This document shows, piece by piece, positions 10,774 through 19,901 of a stretch of DNA of 64,000 bases (positions within the stretch are counted from its first letter, which is position 1; each line of letters begins with the position of its first letter). Origin of the DNA: Sansalvadorimonas sp965243775. GTDB lineage: Bacteria > Pseudomonadota > Gammaproteobacteria > Pseudomonadales > Endozoicomonadaceae. The notes under the pieces were generated by a model, which was not told where the DNA came from, made no database searches, and saw only the letters and a list, made by a program, of their open reading frames with translations. The DNA is taken from the NCBI GenBank assembly GCA_965243775.1, contig CBDEWF010000005.1, positions 1 to 64,000 of the forward strand, given 5' to 3'. A program made the position numbers and the translations under genes.

Positions 10774-12498
10774 ATGGTCTGGTTACGCAAACTTTTTAAC
10801 GGTGATGCTCTCATTTTAATAATGGTCATCGTCATCGCCTATTTGCTGGCTGTCGACTTTAACTCCTTTGAGCAGCTTTACTTGTTTTCCAGCCGCCATG
10901 AACAGCTGAGGCTGGATGAAGTTGTCATGTTTCTGTTCGTAACCCTCTGGGTGCTGCTGGTATATGGCATTAAACGCTGGGTTGACCAGGAAAAGGCTCA
11001 GCAGGAGCTGGACCAGACCAATGAGAGTCTTAAGAAAGCCTTGGAAGAGATTGAGCAGATTGCTGTATACGACACTCTTACAGGATTGCTGAATCGTCGG
11101 GGATTTAGTGAATCCCTGGTAGACAGCCTGGCACGAGCTCGCAGAGAGAAGGGTAAGACCGCAGTTCTTCTGGTAGATATTGACCGCTTTAAAGATGTGA
11201 ATGACGCTCTGGGCCGCAAGGCCGGTGATGTTCTGCTGAAGGAGATCGCCACCCGCTTCAAGGGCTATATCCGCCAGACCGACTATATTGCCCGCCTGGG
11301 GGCTGACGAGTTCGCCATTATTCTTAACCATCTTGCCGATTACGCAGATGCCAGTACAGTGGCCCAGAAAATTCTGGACTCTTTCAAGACTCCCCTGGAA
11401 GCGCCAACCAATGATCAGGTTATGTCCTGCAGTATTGGTATCTCTGTAGCGCCCCAAGATGAGACAGATCCTTCAGAACTGCTGCAGTATGCGGATCTGG
11501 CTATGTATCAGGCCAAGGCCAGTGGTGGTAACCGTTATAACTTTTACACCAAGGTCCTGCAGGCGGAAGTGCTGAACAATCTGAATATGGAGCGGGATCT
11601 GCGCCGTGCCATTCAGTGTGACGAACTGGAGCCTTATTTTCAGCCCCAGTATGAGCTGTCCGGCGTTAAACTGATTGGTTTTGAGGCTTTGGTGCGCTGG
11701 AAGCATCCAACCCGTGGCATTCTGCCACCAAACGAATTTATCAGTCTGGCGGAAAAGACCCGCCTGATCGTGGATGTGGGCTATATCGTGTTTGACCGGG
11801 CCTGTGCTCAGCTGGAACAGATGCAGCGGGAGACTGATGAGCCGTTGACCATGTCTATCAATATGTCTCCCAAGCAGCTGGAAGACCCTGAGCTGGTGGA
11901 CAAGCTCATAGCCATGACCACAAGTTACAATGTTGATCCGCGGAACATTCTCCTGGAAATTACCGAGAATCTTCTGATGAATAATACAGCCAAGACCCTT
12001 GATACTCTGGCTGCGATCAAGGAGTTGGGAATCCAGATTGCTCTTGATGACTTTGGTACCGGCTACTCTTCAATTTCGTATTTGAAGCAGTTCCCGTTTG
12101 ACCAGATCAAGATTGACCGTCAGTTTATTACCAATGCCCACAAAAACGAGACTGACATCAGGCTGGTCAAGCTGATTGTAGGTATGGCCGAAACCCTTGG
12201 CCTCCAGGCTGTTGCTGAGGGTATTGATAATGAAGAGCAGCTGGCCAGACTGCAGGAGCTGGAGTGTAATCTTGGTCAGGGATACCTGTTCAGTAAACCT
12301 GTGACAGGCTGGGAAGCCATGAAGCTGGTGACTGGAGAGAAGAAAGTCGAAAGCTTTGAGTCATTGCATTCTACCAAGAAGATTGAGCACTTCTTTGGAG
12401 AAGATGAGCTTGAGGAGTTTGACAAGCAGGATGTCGAACGAAGAGATGAAGCTGTTGAGCTGGCGAAAGCCCGCATGGTAAGCAGTGAAACTGCTTAA
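10774..12498 (+). CDS. Membrane-anchored GGDEF-EAL protein (c-di-GMP turnover)
   Basis: A protein of 574 residues. Two hydrophobic segments (about 12-27 and 49-66) anchor it in the inner membrane; a coiled-coil linker (70-95) leads to a GGDEF domain (about 96-255) and an EAL domain (about 270-520). The signature loop reads GADEF (176-180) instead of GGDEF, and an RxxD inhibitory-site motif (RQTD, 167-170) stands five residues before it. The EAL domain looks complete: E-A-L at 304-306, LLEITEN, the DDFGTGYSS loop, KIDRQF and AEGI. The protein is therefore probably a c-di-GMP phosphodiesterase whose GGDEF half may be weak or regulatory (inference). It is a single gene with its own ribosome site (GAGGAAT), convergent with miaB. 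Confidence 0.9.
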   Translation: MVWLRKLFNGDALILIMVIVIAYLLAVDFNSFEQLYLFSSRHEQLRLDEVVMFLFVTLWVLLVYGIKRWVDQEKAQQELDQTNESLKKALEEIEQIAVYDTLTGLLNRRGFSESLVDSLARARREKGKTAVLLVDIDRFKDVNDALGRKAGDVLLKEIATRFKGYIRQTDYIARLGADEFAIILNHLADYADASTVAQKILDSFKTPLEAPTNDQVMSCSIGISVAPQDETDPSELLQYADLAMYQAKASGGNRYNFYTKVLQAEVLNNLNMERDLRRAIQCDELEPYFQPQYELSGVKLIGFEALVRWKHPTRGILPPNEFISLAEKTRLIVDVGYIVFDRACAQLEQMQRETDEPLTMSINMSPKQLEDPELVDKLIAMTTSYNVDPRNILLEITENLLMNNTAKTLDTLAAIKELGIQIALDDFGTGYSSISYLKQFPFDQIKIDRQFITNAHKNETDIRLVKLIVGMAETLGLQAVAEGIDNEEQLARLQELECNLGQGYLFSKPVTGWEAMKLVTGEKKVESFESLHSTKKIEHFFGEDELEEFDKQDVERRDEAVELAKARMVSSETA

Positions 12499-12549
12499 GG
12501 GGAAAGGTAACAGCCCAGGGCGGAAAATAAATTAGAGAGCAAGTAATAG

Positions 12550-12583
12550 AAAGAGGCTCCATAATTGAGCGCCTCTTTCTTTG
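12550..12583. terminator. Bidirectional intrinsic terminator between the GGDEF-EAL gene and miaB
   Basis: An 8-bp stem, AAAGAGGC (12550-12557) with GCCTCTTT (12571-12578), encloses a 13-base loop. T-rich sequence follows on the + strand and A-rich sequence precedes it, so it can stop transcription from both convergent genes. Confidence 0.8.
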
Positions 12584-12604
12584 TCAACAGAGTCTGAGTC
12601 AGGC

Positions 12605-13981
12605 TCAGGCCACTGAAGTGTGTAGTTTGATCCAGTTGTCATCCAGTTCGGATGAAATCATTTCACCACGCAGGCTGTGGGGCAGGGCTTCCTGGATAGC
12701 GATATCAGCAAAGTGTCCAATCAGGCGTGGTTCATCACAACGGAAATTCACTACCCGGTTGCACTCGGTTCGTCCCTGAAGTTGTCCCGGATCTTTCTTG
12801 GAGAAGCCGGTGACCAGAATACGCTGGGTGGTACCCACCATACGACGGCTGATTTGCATAACTTGATGATCCAGACGTGCCTGTAGAATCTTCAGCCGCT
12901 GTTTCTTGGCTTCTTCCGTAACATCATCGGGGTAGTCAACGGCCGGTGTCCCAGGGCGCTTGCTATAGATGAAACTGAAGGACTGGTCGAAGTTCACTTC
13001 GGCAATCAGGTTCATAGTGTCTTCGAAATCCTGGCCGCTCTCACCGGGAAAGCCAACAATGAAGTCGGAAGACATGCTGAGCCCCGGGCGCAGTTCTTTC
13101 AGGCGGTGAACCTTGTCCAGATATTCATCGGTAGTATGGTCGCGCTTCATAGCTGCCAGAATATGGTTGGAACCACTCTGGACAGGAAGGTGGAGGTGGC
13201 TGACCAGTTCTGGCACTTCGGCATAGACGTTGATCAGACTGTCCGAAAACTCCATCGGGTGAGATGTGGTAAAGCGGATGCGGTCAATACCGTCAATAGC
13301 AGCCACCACCGTAATCAGCTCGGCAAGATCTGCCGTTTCACCATCATGGCGTTCGCCTTGGTATGCATTGACATTCTGACCCAGCAGGTTGATTTCCCGC
13401 ACACCCTGTTCAGCCAGGGTAACACACTCTTCGATGACATCATCAAACGGGCGGCTGACTTCCTGACCTCGGGTGTAAGGCACGATGCAGTAAGTACAGT
13501 ACTTGCTGCAGCCTTCCATAATGGAAACAAAGGCTGTGGGGCCATCCACACTGGGCTCCGGTAGACGGTCAAACTTCTCGATTTCCGGAAAGGTCACATC
13601 CACCATAGGAATACCCTGGGCCTTGGTAGCATCGATCATCTCGGGGACACGGTGCAGGGTCTGGGGACCGAAGACCATATCGACATAGCCGGCACGCTTG
13701 CGAATCGCTTCACCTTCCTGGCTGGCCACACAGCCACCTACGCCAATGACCAGCTCGGGGTTCTGTTCCTTCAGTTTTTTCCAGCGACCCAGCTGATGGA
13801 ACAGCTTCTCCTGAGCCTTTTCCCGTACAGAACAGGTATTGACCAGCAGGACATCGGCTTCTTCAGGGGTGTCAGTCAGTTCCAGTTCATGGGTTTCACC
13901 AAGCAGATCTGCCATACGGGCAGAGTCGTACTCGTTCATCTGGCAACCGTGGGTCTTGATAAAAAGCTTCTTTGTAGCCAT
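12605..13981 (-). CDS. miaB: tRNA-2-methylthio-N6-dimethylallyladenosine synthase MiaB
   Basis: A protein of 458 residues, the usual size. MiaB is a radical-SAM methylthiotransferase that adds a methylthio group at C2 of i6A37 in tRNAs reading UNN codons. The N-terminal UPF0004 domain has the three auxiliary-cluster cysteines C13 (HGCQMN), C50 (NTCSV) and C84 (GGCV). The radical-SAM motif CSKYCTYC provides C158, C162 and C165. A TRAM domain forms the end (about 385-450). The start ATG gives the conserved KLFIKTHGCQMN beginning. It is convergent with the GGDEF-EAL gene. In many gammaproteobacteria ybeZ follows miaB; here the next genes belong to an accessory region. Confidence 0.97.
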   Translation of the reverse strand: MATKKLFIKTHGCQMNEYDSARMADLLGETHELELTDTPEEADVLLVNTCSVREKAQEKLFHQLGRWKKLKEQNPELVIGVGGCVASQEGEAIRKRAGYVDMVFGPQTLHRVPEMIDATKAQGIPMVDVTFPEIEKFDRLPEPSVDGPTAFVSIMEGCSKYCTYCIVPYTRGQEVSRPFDDVIEECVTLAEQGVREINLLGQNVNAYQGERHDGETADLAELITVVAAIDGIDRIRFTTSHPMEFSDSLINVYAEVPELVSHLHLPVQSGSNHILAAMKRDHTTDEYLDKVHRLKELRPGLSMSSDFIVGFPGESGQDFEDTMNLIAEVNFDQSFSFIYSKRPGTPAVDYPDDVTEEAKKQRLKILQARLDHQVMQISRRMVGTTQRILVTGFSKKDPGQLQGRTECNRVVNFRCDEPRLIGHFADIAIQEALPHSLRGEMISSELDDNWIKLHTSVA

Positions 13982-14607
13982 TGGCTGTTGCTGTCACCTT
14001 GTCTCTTGACGGATACACAGGTTGTTGGTTGCTGAGGCCTCTGGCACACGCATAGAAAAGTATGTCAGTGGTTACTGACATCTTCGGCCTGTGTGAAATC
14101 TGCGCATTATAATAGCCATTCTGGCAGGTTCATAGCAGAACAAAACCCCAGTTTATTACGATAACAGTGGATGAAATGAACTGTATATTTAACAACGCCT
14201 GTAGAACAGCGATGCTCAGGCTCCTGGGACATCATTTCATTCACTTTGGCGGGTGGTGGCTTGATGTTTCCAAAGGCCATGGATGGCCGACTAGCGCCGT
14301 TGGGCAGGATCTGCCCATGGGCGCGGGAAACAGCAAGTTACCACCTGGCACAGGTTGGATTCATGGAAATTGTGTATCTTTTACCATGAAAATGCCCTCC
14401 GCATTTTCATTTTTGGGGGTGGGCCTTTTACCCGTAGGGTACACAGCCCGCTCATGGCTGTTTGAAACCTTCATGACTATCGAGAGCGCCTCAGCTGGAG
14501 GCGCGATACAGATGCCAGCGGAACTATCCCAGATATTATTTGCCATGACAGAGGGATAGTCTAGTCTTTCTACCCTCCTCCAAGGGCTTGGGTGGTGGGA
14601 ACGAAGT
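13982..14607. other. Intergenic region between miaB and the kinase gene
   Basis: This is 626 bases with no gene I can support. A 130-codon + strand frame (14167-14559) has no family resemblance or good ribosome site. The segment around 14424-14465 resembles 21054-21095 at roughly 70% identity and shares the core GCTCATGGCTGTT with 19323 and 61622, suggesting a degenerate dispersed intergenic repeat. The miaB promoter should lie just after 13981 and the kinase promoter before 14608. Confidence 0.5.
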
Positions 14608-16932
14608 ATGGAACTTTCGCATGTTGTACGCCTGTGTCGTGTTTATCAGTTCCTGATCCTCTTACTGCTGTGTCATACGCTTTTGTATTGCCTTTTCTGC
14701 AGCACTGAGGCTTTGGCTACCGGAAAAGGTTCTGCTGCCACAATCCCCTACTTTGCACTATCTCCCAAAAACACTCCATCCGTCCGACAAAGAACACCAG
14801 CTGCTACAACCAACAACCCTTTTGCGCTCGAAGCCAGTGACCCTGATACTGATGATATGTTGTCTGGGCATATGTCCCGGTTGTCAGTATCGGTAACAGA
14901 AAGCCAAAAACAGGATCAACTCAGGAACAGCGCTGCGTCTGAGCGGTCTGATCCCATACACGCATTCAATTTCGTGAAGGTGAATGAAGAAGACCCTCCT
15001 GCAGAGACACCAGAAACCCTTGAAATGAATATCTCAGTTATAGGTACGTCCGGGAGTGAAGAACAGTGTTTCAGGGTGATAGAGGAGAAAAGTATGGGAG
15101 GTACAGCAGCCTGTTCAGCCCACAGTGCACATATGCTAGTGGAGCCAATAGAGTGCAAAAGCCACAGTGAAACGGTTCAAAGTGAAGTCGTTTATGGCAC
15201 ACACCAGGTTGCCGTACTCCCTGCCACAGAAAGCACATTCAGAGGTAAAAACTTGCCTCCCCAAAAAAGTAATGGGGCGACCAGTAATAATCCTCTCCAG
15301 TTCACAAAGGACACGCGGACTAATACTCAACTCGAACAGACTAGAGATGAAGGCACCCTTGCACGAGCGAATGAGTATCGGCTTACGAATTCAAACTACA
15401 GCGATCTAACCACAAAATCCCAAATAGTAACACCCTGGGGTGTCCCCGCTGGAGCATACGTACCAGCTAAGCCAATCGTCCCCGAAACTAACTGCCAGAG
15501 TTATGATGATACAAAAAAGCCTGGCAGTGAGGCTTCAAATAGTAGCGTGCAGAAAAAGCCCGCCTTTCCGGCAGGGACTTTCCGGCAGCTCTTGCATACG
15601 AATCCGCTTAAACAGGAGCCTCTAATCAAGGGCTATCAAAAGCCAACATACGCCGTATTGGCTGGTAACACTGTAAAAAACTATAACACTAAGATTTTTG
15701 CAGGCTTTCCTCGTCATGACACATTTTTGGTTAAGGAGAGGTGGTGTGATCCGGGTGGGGTCACCAGGGTGAGGTTGGCTTTAAAATCCAATACCTTTGA
15801 AACCAACAACACTAAAAATACAGATAAAAGCTTGCCCGAAGGGTGCCATTTTGATAGTGATGATGCTGACGATCAGAACGTAATTTTCTATAGACGAAAC
15901 AGCACAAGACCGGGCTATGTCATGTACACAAGTGATAAGCGATTCCGTGGCGATATAAAATATCCTTTGCCAAAGGATAATGCGGCAAGCGTAAGGATTG
16001 GCAAAGGTGGCAATGGTTTTGTATTCACGATGTACCATGAAAAAAAACAGTATGCCGTAAAGCAAACAGTGTTCCGCACCAACGAGGTGAATGTTCATGG
16101 CAACCTGAAGCACGAGAACATTTTACCGCTGAAGGCTGTGATTATAGGAGAAAAGAACAAGCGCCATGCGAACAGACTTGATTGTTTTCACTTTATGAAA
16201 ATGATGGATTATGATCTCAGGCAAATCTTATCAGATAGACAAGTAGGCTATTTACGACACTGGTATAGGAGCTGTACCAGCACCACTTCCTCCAATAGTA
16301 AGCAGTGGGAAACCGGCTTCGGCAACATAAAATTTATTCTGGGTAGAACATTAAACGCACTGGTCTACCTTCATGAAAATGGCTATGTGCACCGTGATGT
16401 AAAAGCCAGTAATATTATGTTGAAAATGAACTGTAAATGTAAACCGCTATTCTGCGACTGTTCCAACAAGTTTGAAGTCCGGCTCGGGGATTTTGATTCA
16501 TCAGGAACGGTTCCCGGCCTGGGCATAACAGAACCCACAGATCAGATAATCAAATTTGCCAGTATACTGCCCCTTGGTACGCCGGGTTACCGGGCCCCTG
16601 AAGTTTCCATGCATATTACCCTCAGCGGCCCCTATGAAACCCTTTACACAACTTCGGTCGATATGTGGTCCTTTGGCTGCCTGATGCTGAATATAGCTAT
16701 TGGCAAAACCGCCGCTTTGAAGCAACGGGAAGAAGCCTGCCTGCTTCTGAGTCGTAGTCACTATCTCAGCAAAGAATTGTGGGAGAAAACAACAAAAATA
16801 AATGATCTGAAGGGTTCCAAACCTTTCGCAGATGAACACTCATATACTAAACTGGTTCATTACTGCCTTCAGGTCGACCCTTCAAAAAGACCAAGCGCCA
16901 AATATGCCTTGAAAATTTTGAACACACAATAA
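14608..16932 (+). CDS. Secreted eukaryote-like Ser/Thr protein kinase (candidate host-directed effector)
   Basis: A protein of 774 residues. A basic-then-hydrophobic N-terminus (about 1-37, rich in leucine) looks like a signal peptide or anchor. A long disordered region rich in Ser, Thr, Asn and Pro follows to about residue 450. The C-terminal third is a complete Hanks-type kinase: glycine loop IGKGGNGF (464-471), catalytic-site lysine K485 in YAVK, HRDVKASN (595-602), a DFD in place of DFG (628-630), and YRAPE ending the activation segment (APE from 663). Bacterial housekeeping kinases usually have PASTA or membrane-sensor modules and a short N-terminal catalytic domain; this layout is the reverse. 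Symbionts and pathogens use such proteins in host cells, so an effector role is plausible but inferred. Ribosome site GGGAACGAAG precedes the ATG. No operon partner is evident. Confidence 0.85.
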   Translation: MELSHVVRLCRVYQFLILLLLCHTLLYCLFCSTEALATGKGSAATIPYFALSPKNTPSVRQRTPAATTNNPFALEASDPDTDDMLSGHMSRLSVSVTESQKQDQLRNSAASERSDPIHAFNFVKVNEEDPPAETPETLEMNISVIGTSGSEEQCFRVIEEKSMGGTAACSAHSAHMLVEPIECKSHSETVQSEVVYGTHQVAVLPATESTFRGKNLPPQKSNGATSNNPLQFTKDTRTNTQLEQTRDEGTLARANEYRLTNSNYSDLTTKSQIVTPWGVPAGAYVPAKPIVPETNCQSYDDTKKPGSEASNSSVQKKPAFPAGTFRQLLHTNPLKQEPLIKGYQKPTYAVLAGNTVKNYNTKIFAGFPRHDTFLVKERWCDPGGVTRVRLALKSNTFETNNTKNTDKSLPEGCHFDSDDADDQNVIFYRRNSTRPGYVMYTSDKRFRGDIKYPLPKDNAASVRIGKGGNGFVFTMYHEKKQYAVKQTVFRTNEVNVHGNLKHENILPLKAVIIGEKNKRHANRLDCFHFMKMMDYDLRQILSDRQVGYLRHWYRSCTSTTSSNSKQWETGFGNIKFILGRTLNALVYLHENGYVHRDVKASNIMLKMNCKCKPLFCDCSNKFEVRLGDFDSSGTVPGLGITEPTDQIIKFASILPLGTPGYRAPEVSMHITLSGPYETLYTTSVDMWSFGCLMLNIAIGKTAALKQREEACLLLSRSHYLSKELWEKTTKINDLKGSKPFADEHSYTKLVHYCLQVDPSKRPSAKYALKILNTQ

Positions 16933-17192
16933 GCCTCTGGAATTGAAGCACAACAGCCTATGAACAGGCTCCTAGGATGTGATCCCCTGCATCAATATAG
17001 GGAGAAGTCTGTACCAAAAGTTGGGTGGGAGGAGTGCTGTTAATGGTTGTGTAGTGATGTTTTATAAGGGTTTTTTATGGTTGTTAGGGGCTTTCCGCAG
17101 TCTTCGATACCTCCTCTTGTAACAGTTATATATCGTCCATAAAATCGCGCGCACCTGAACCGAGTTTCCTTTTCTCTCTTGCGGATATTCAC

Positions 17193-17789
17193 ATGAGCAC
17201 ACAATACGCTAATCCGGCACCTCTTGGTCTGGCCGGTTTCGGTATGACTACAGTCTTGCTGAACATTCATAATGCAGGCTTCTTTGAGCTGAATGCCGTT
17301 ATCCTGGCCATGGGCCTGTGCTATGGTGGTCTGGCTCAGGTTCTGGTTGGTATGATGGAATTCCGCAAGGGCAATACTTTCGGCACTGTTGCCTTTACTT
17401 CTTATGGCTTGTTCTGGTGGTCACTGGTTCTGGTATGGACTCTGCCTGCCCTGGGTCTGGCTGCTCCTGCTCCGGCAGAGTTTGTCGGCTGGTATCTGTT
17501 GTTGTGGGGTATCTTCACCCTGTTCTTCTTCCTCGGTACCCTGAATGGCCCCAAGATCGGTCAGATTGTATTTGGTTCTCTGGCCACACTGTTCTTCCTG
17601 CTGGCCTACAAGGATTTCACCGGTAACCATGCTGTTGGCATTTTTGCCGGTTATGTCGGTATTTTCTGCGGCAGCAGTGCTCTGTATGAAGCCTTTGCAC
17701 TGGTTTTGAACGAAAAGCTGGGTCGTACTGTTCTGCCTATTGGAGAGCCTAAGCCTGCTGCCGTTACAGCACGTGCCGTAACTGCCTGA
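17193..17789 (+). CDS. satP: Acetate/succinate uptake transporter, GPR1/FUN34/SatP family
   Basis: A protein of 198 residues with six hydrophobic segments. The N-terminal signature NPAPLGLAGFGMTT is the hallmark of the AceTr (GPR1/FUN34/YaaH) family. These are inner-membrane channels that take up acetate and succinate with protons. Length and start match E. coli SatP (about 188 residues). It stands alone, followed by a strong terminator (17813-17836) and then a group II intron. Confidence 0.93.
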   Translation: MSTQYANPAPLGLAGFGMTTVLLNIHNAGFFELNAVILAMGLCYGGLAQVLVGMMEFRKGNTFGTVAFTSYGLFWWSLVLVWTLPALGLAAPAPAEFVGWYLLLWGIFTLFFFLGTLNGPKIGQIVFGSLATLFFLLAYKDFTGNHAVGIFAGYVGIFCGSSALYEAFALVLNEKLGRTVLPIGEPKPAAVTARAVTA

Positions 17790-17812
17790 TCCCAAAATGC
17801 TCAAGTCATCAG

Positions 17813-17836
17813 CCACCGGCTTTAGCCGGTGGTTTT
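17813..17836 (+). terminator. Intrinsic terminator of satP
   Basis: A perfect 8-bp stem (CCACCGGC with GCCGGTGG) has a TTTA loop and is followed by TTTT. The group II intron starts only five bases after it. Confidence 0.9.
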
Positions 17837-17841
17837 GACGT

Positions 17842-18532
17842 GTGCCGGGCATGTTGCACAGCTTGGGGGTGAAAGTCCCCTGTCCAGCCAGATGAGGGCG
17901 AAGGACTAGCGAAGCACAAGGTTTGCATCGCGAGGTGTAGGCTGAAGGCAGTGTGGAGCAAAACTGCGAGCTGACGAACAGAAACCGGATATGAGGCTGT
18001 CTGCGTGGGGACGAGTCAGCGTTTGATGACAAAGTCCCTTACTCATCTGGACACGTAGGCAGTAGATCCGGCAGTTGTGCAGTGAAGGCGGTGTGACTTA
18101 CCCCGGGAGGTCTGTGTGGTGTCTGATATTTCAGACTGAGGTCATCGTAAGGTGATCTGATCGCCACACAGAAGTCAGCAGACGGCATAGTAGTTGACCT
18201 TGGTCAGCGAAGGCCTGAACGGTACAGAGTGGTGAGTAGTTTTTACTTTTCGATACATCGGACGCAGGCAAAGACCAGCGAATACTGGTGCTCATATCAA
18301 GTGGTAACGGCGGAACCGGGAACTGCGAGATGATGAGAGCTGAGATTGTATCGGCACTGTAAGATTACGAAAACCCGGCGGGTGGTACGAGCCAGATGCC
18401 TTGTATCACTGACCCTGTTATTGCCATGTTTGTGGTAATAGCAGACGCTCAACTGGCCGAAACGCCCAGTACGGACCCGTACGCTGGGTGTTGTGGGAGG
18501 AGTGGAGCCGTGAGGCTCCACCCTATCCCGAT
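17842..18532 (+). mobile_element. Group II intron without its reverse-transcriptase ORF
   Basis: The 691-base segment starts GTGCC, close to the group II 5' consensus GUGYG. It ends in two hairpins typical of domains V and VI. The domain V-like hairpin (about 18461-18494) has lower helix ACGCCCAG/CTGGGTGT, a two-base CG bulge and an upper helix TACG/CGTA. The domain VI-like hairpin (about 18495-18530) has stem GTGGAGCC/GGCTCCAC and a bulged A in CCCTATCCC, the probable branch point, and it ends CCCGAT. The 5' half shows the GTGAAAGTCCC and GAAGGACTAGCGAAGC blocks common in bacterial introns. No LtrA-type reverse transcriptase or maturase frame is present, so splicing or mobility would need a protein from elsewhere. 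It sits immediately behind the satP terminator, a site preference known for class IIC introns, although I cannot assign the class. Confidence 0.72.
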
Positions 18533-18672
18533 TGGTTAAAAGACTAATAAAAAGCAGCCGGCAGCTTTCACTTCTCCCTCTGGCGCATAGAACTAATGTC
18601 CAATATGTGATGCCCTCCATAACCTGTACTCTCAGCACATTTGAAACAGGTTAGTATGCTGGAGGTTGAACT

Positions 18673-19239
18673 ATGCAGGCATGTCCATTAAGCCAGGTCT
18701 CCTGTGGGCAGGATGTTCTCTGGAGGCTGGAAAAAAACCTAAAGGCGACAAAATCCACAGCGTCTTTTTTCGGTAAATGTGTTGCCTTGAATATTGCTCA
18801 CACCTACATAGCTTTTTGCCGTATTGAAGGGGTTGTCACAGGTACTGCCGGAGCCCTGGTTGGTGCGGTCGCCGGAGCTGTTGGTGGTGGTGCCATAAAG
18901 CTTGTGCAGCACTGTCGTGGCAGGGAAATCAAACCTTTGGCGGATTATGCGGTTCAGGCTTCTCGGATTGGTTACAAGTTGTGTCGCTTGCCGGGCCTTA
19001 TAGATGCTACTTTCTTTTCTATTGTAACAGCGCCTGTATTACTACCCTTTGTTGCTCTTTTCTCAGCGGCAAATGCGGGGTTTTCAGCTGTCTTTGTATT
19101 TTCTGATTATTGTTTAGATTACCCTGGAGTTGGCTCAGGTGTAGATCAGGAGTTGCTGGCTTCTAGAGGGGACTTTAGTAAGCAGATCAGCGAAATTGAA
19201 AACTTGTTCCTCTATGGGGAAGTGCCCTCTTTCCAATAA
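18673..19239 (+). CDS. Hypothetical membrane protein with glycine-zipper segment
   Basis: A protein of 188 residues that I do not recognise. A strong ribosome site (GGAGG, seven bases before ATG) supports the start. A glycine-zipper-like hydrophobic stretch (GTAGALVGAVAGAVGGGAIK, about 57-76) and a second long hydrophobic stretch (about 113-148) suggest two membrane insertions or a hairpin. The rest is mixed helical sequence with several cysteines. It lies between the group II intron and a convergent RidA-like gene and has its own hairpin terminator, so it is probably a single-gene unit. Glycine zippers occur in membrane-disrupting and channel-like proteins, but nothing more specific can be said. 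Confidence 0.7.
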   Translation: MQACPLSQVSCGQDVLWRLEKNLKATKSTASFFGKCVALNIAHTYIAFCRIEGVVTGTAGALVGAVAGAVGGGAIKLVQHCRGREIKPLADYAVQASRIGYKLCRLPGLIDATFFSIVTAPVLLPFVALFSAANAGFSAVFVFSDYCLDYPGVGSGVDQELLASRGDFSKQISEIENLFLYGEVPSFQ

Positions 19240-19250
19240 GAATCATAGTT

Positions 19251-19294
19251 AGCTGTCATGCTTCGTTCAGACGAGGTATGACAGCTGCATTATT
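19251..19294. terminator. Hairpin terminator between convergent genes
   Basis: AGCTGTCAT (19251-19259) pairs perfectly with ATGACAGCT (19278-19286), followed by GCATTATTT. It lies between the ends of the membrane-protein gene and the RidA-like gene and can serve both. Confidence 0.65.
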
Positions 19295-19346
19295 TCATTG
19301 CCTGCTAATAGCCGTTTATCCGGCTCATGGCTGTTGATAAGGCAGG

Positions 19347-19700
19347 CTACTGCTTTTCTGCTGCAACCATGGAGACTTCCACAAGTAGCTCTGGGCGGGC
19401 CATTCGGGCTTCAACACAGGCGCGTGCAGGTGCGTGACCTTCCGGTACCCAGGCATCCCAGACTTCGTTCATCGCGGCAAAGTCCTTCATATTACGGATA
19501 TAAACTGTAGCGGAAAGGATATGCTCACGGTCACTGTCAGCCTGTTCTAGAAGGGCATCAACCTTGGCCAGCATGGTGCGGGTCTGTTCCTGGATGCCAT
19601 CGCTGGCATCTTCAGCAACTTGGCCACACAGGTAAATAGTACCATTGTGTTTGACAATCCGGCTCATGCGCTGGCGTGTTTCCATGCGGGTGATAGTCAT
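19347..19700 (-). CDS. RidA/YjgF-YER057c-UK114 family protein (YoaB-like)
   Basis: A protein of 117 residues, a normal length for the family. Family members are small cytosolic trimers; RidA itself hydrolyses reactive enamine/imine intermediates made by PLP enzymes. The core motifs are present: NGTIYLCGQVA near the N-terminus, QTRTMLAKVDALLEQAD in the helix, ATVYIRNMKDFAAMNEVWDAW, and the end HAPARACVEARMARPELLVEVSM, where the Arg of ARACVEA is the usual carboxylate-binding residue. The pattern resembles the YoaB branch more than RidA proper. It is transcribed alone toward the neighbouring terminator. Confidence 0.88.
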   Translation of the reverse strand: MTITRMETRQRMSRIVKHNGTIYLCGQVAEDASDGIQEQTRTMLAKVDALLEQADSDREHILSATVYIRNMKDFAAMNEVWDAWVPEGHAPARACVEARMARPELLVEVSMVAAEKQ

Positions 19701-19901
19701 AATTTATCTCAGTTATGGTGAATTTCTGTGTAGAAATAGCATATTTATGAGTAATGGTTATTGATTCAGGCAGCGGTTGTCGTGTGGGCGAGAGATTTTG
19801 AGGTAATGGAGCACCGGGGGAGCAGGTACTTAAGGATGATATCCTGTGGCAATACCGTACTTTGCTGCTAATCTATCTGCTTCGCTTTTTTAGAGGTTGC
19901 C

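Noticed and set aside
10605..10799. 64-codon frame before the GGDEF-EAL gene
   Set aside because: It overlaps the start and ribosome site of the real gene and has no protein-like features beyond chance.
14167..14559. 130-codon + strand frame between miaB and the kinase
   Set aside because: No family resemblance and no convincing ribosome site, and part of it consists of a degenerate intergenic repeat.
18297..18638. 113-codon minus-strand frame in the group II intron region
   Set aside because: It lies over ribozyme domains and resembles no reverse transcriptase; the RNA structure explains the sequence.
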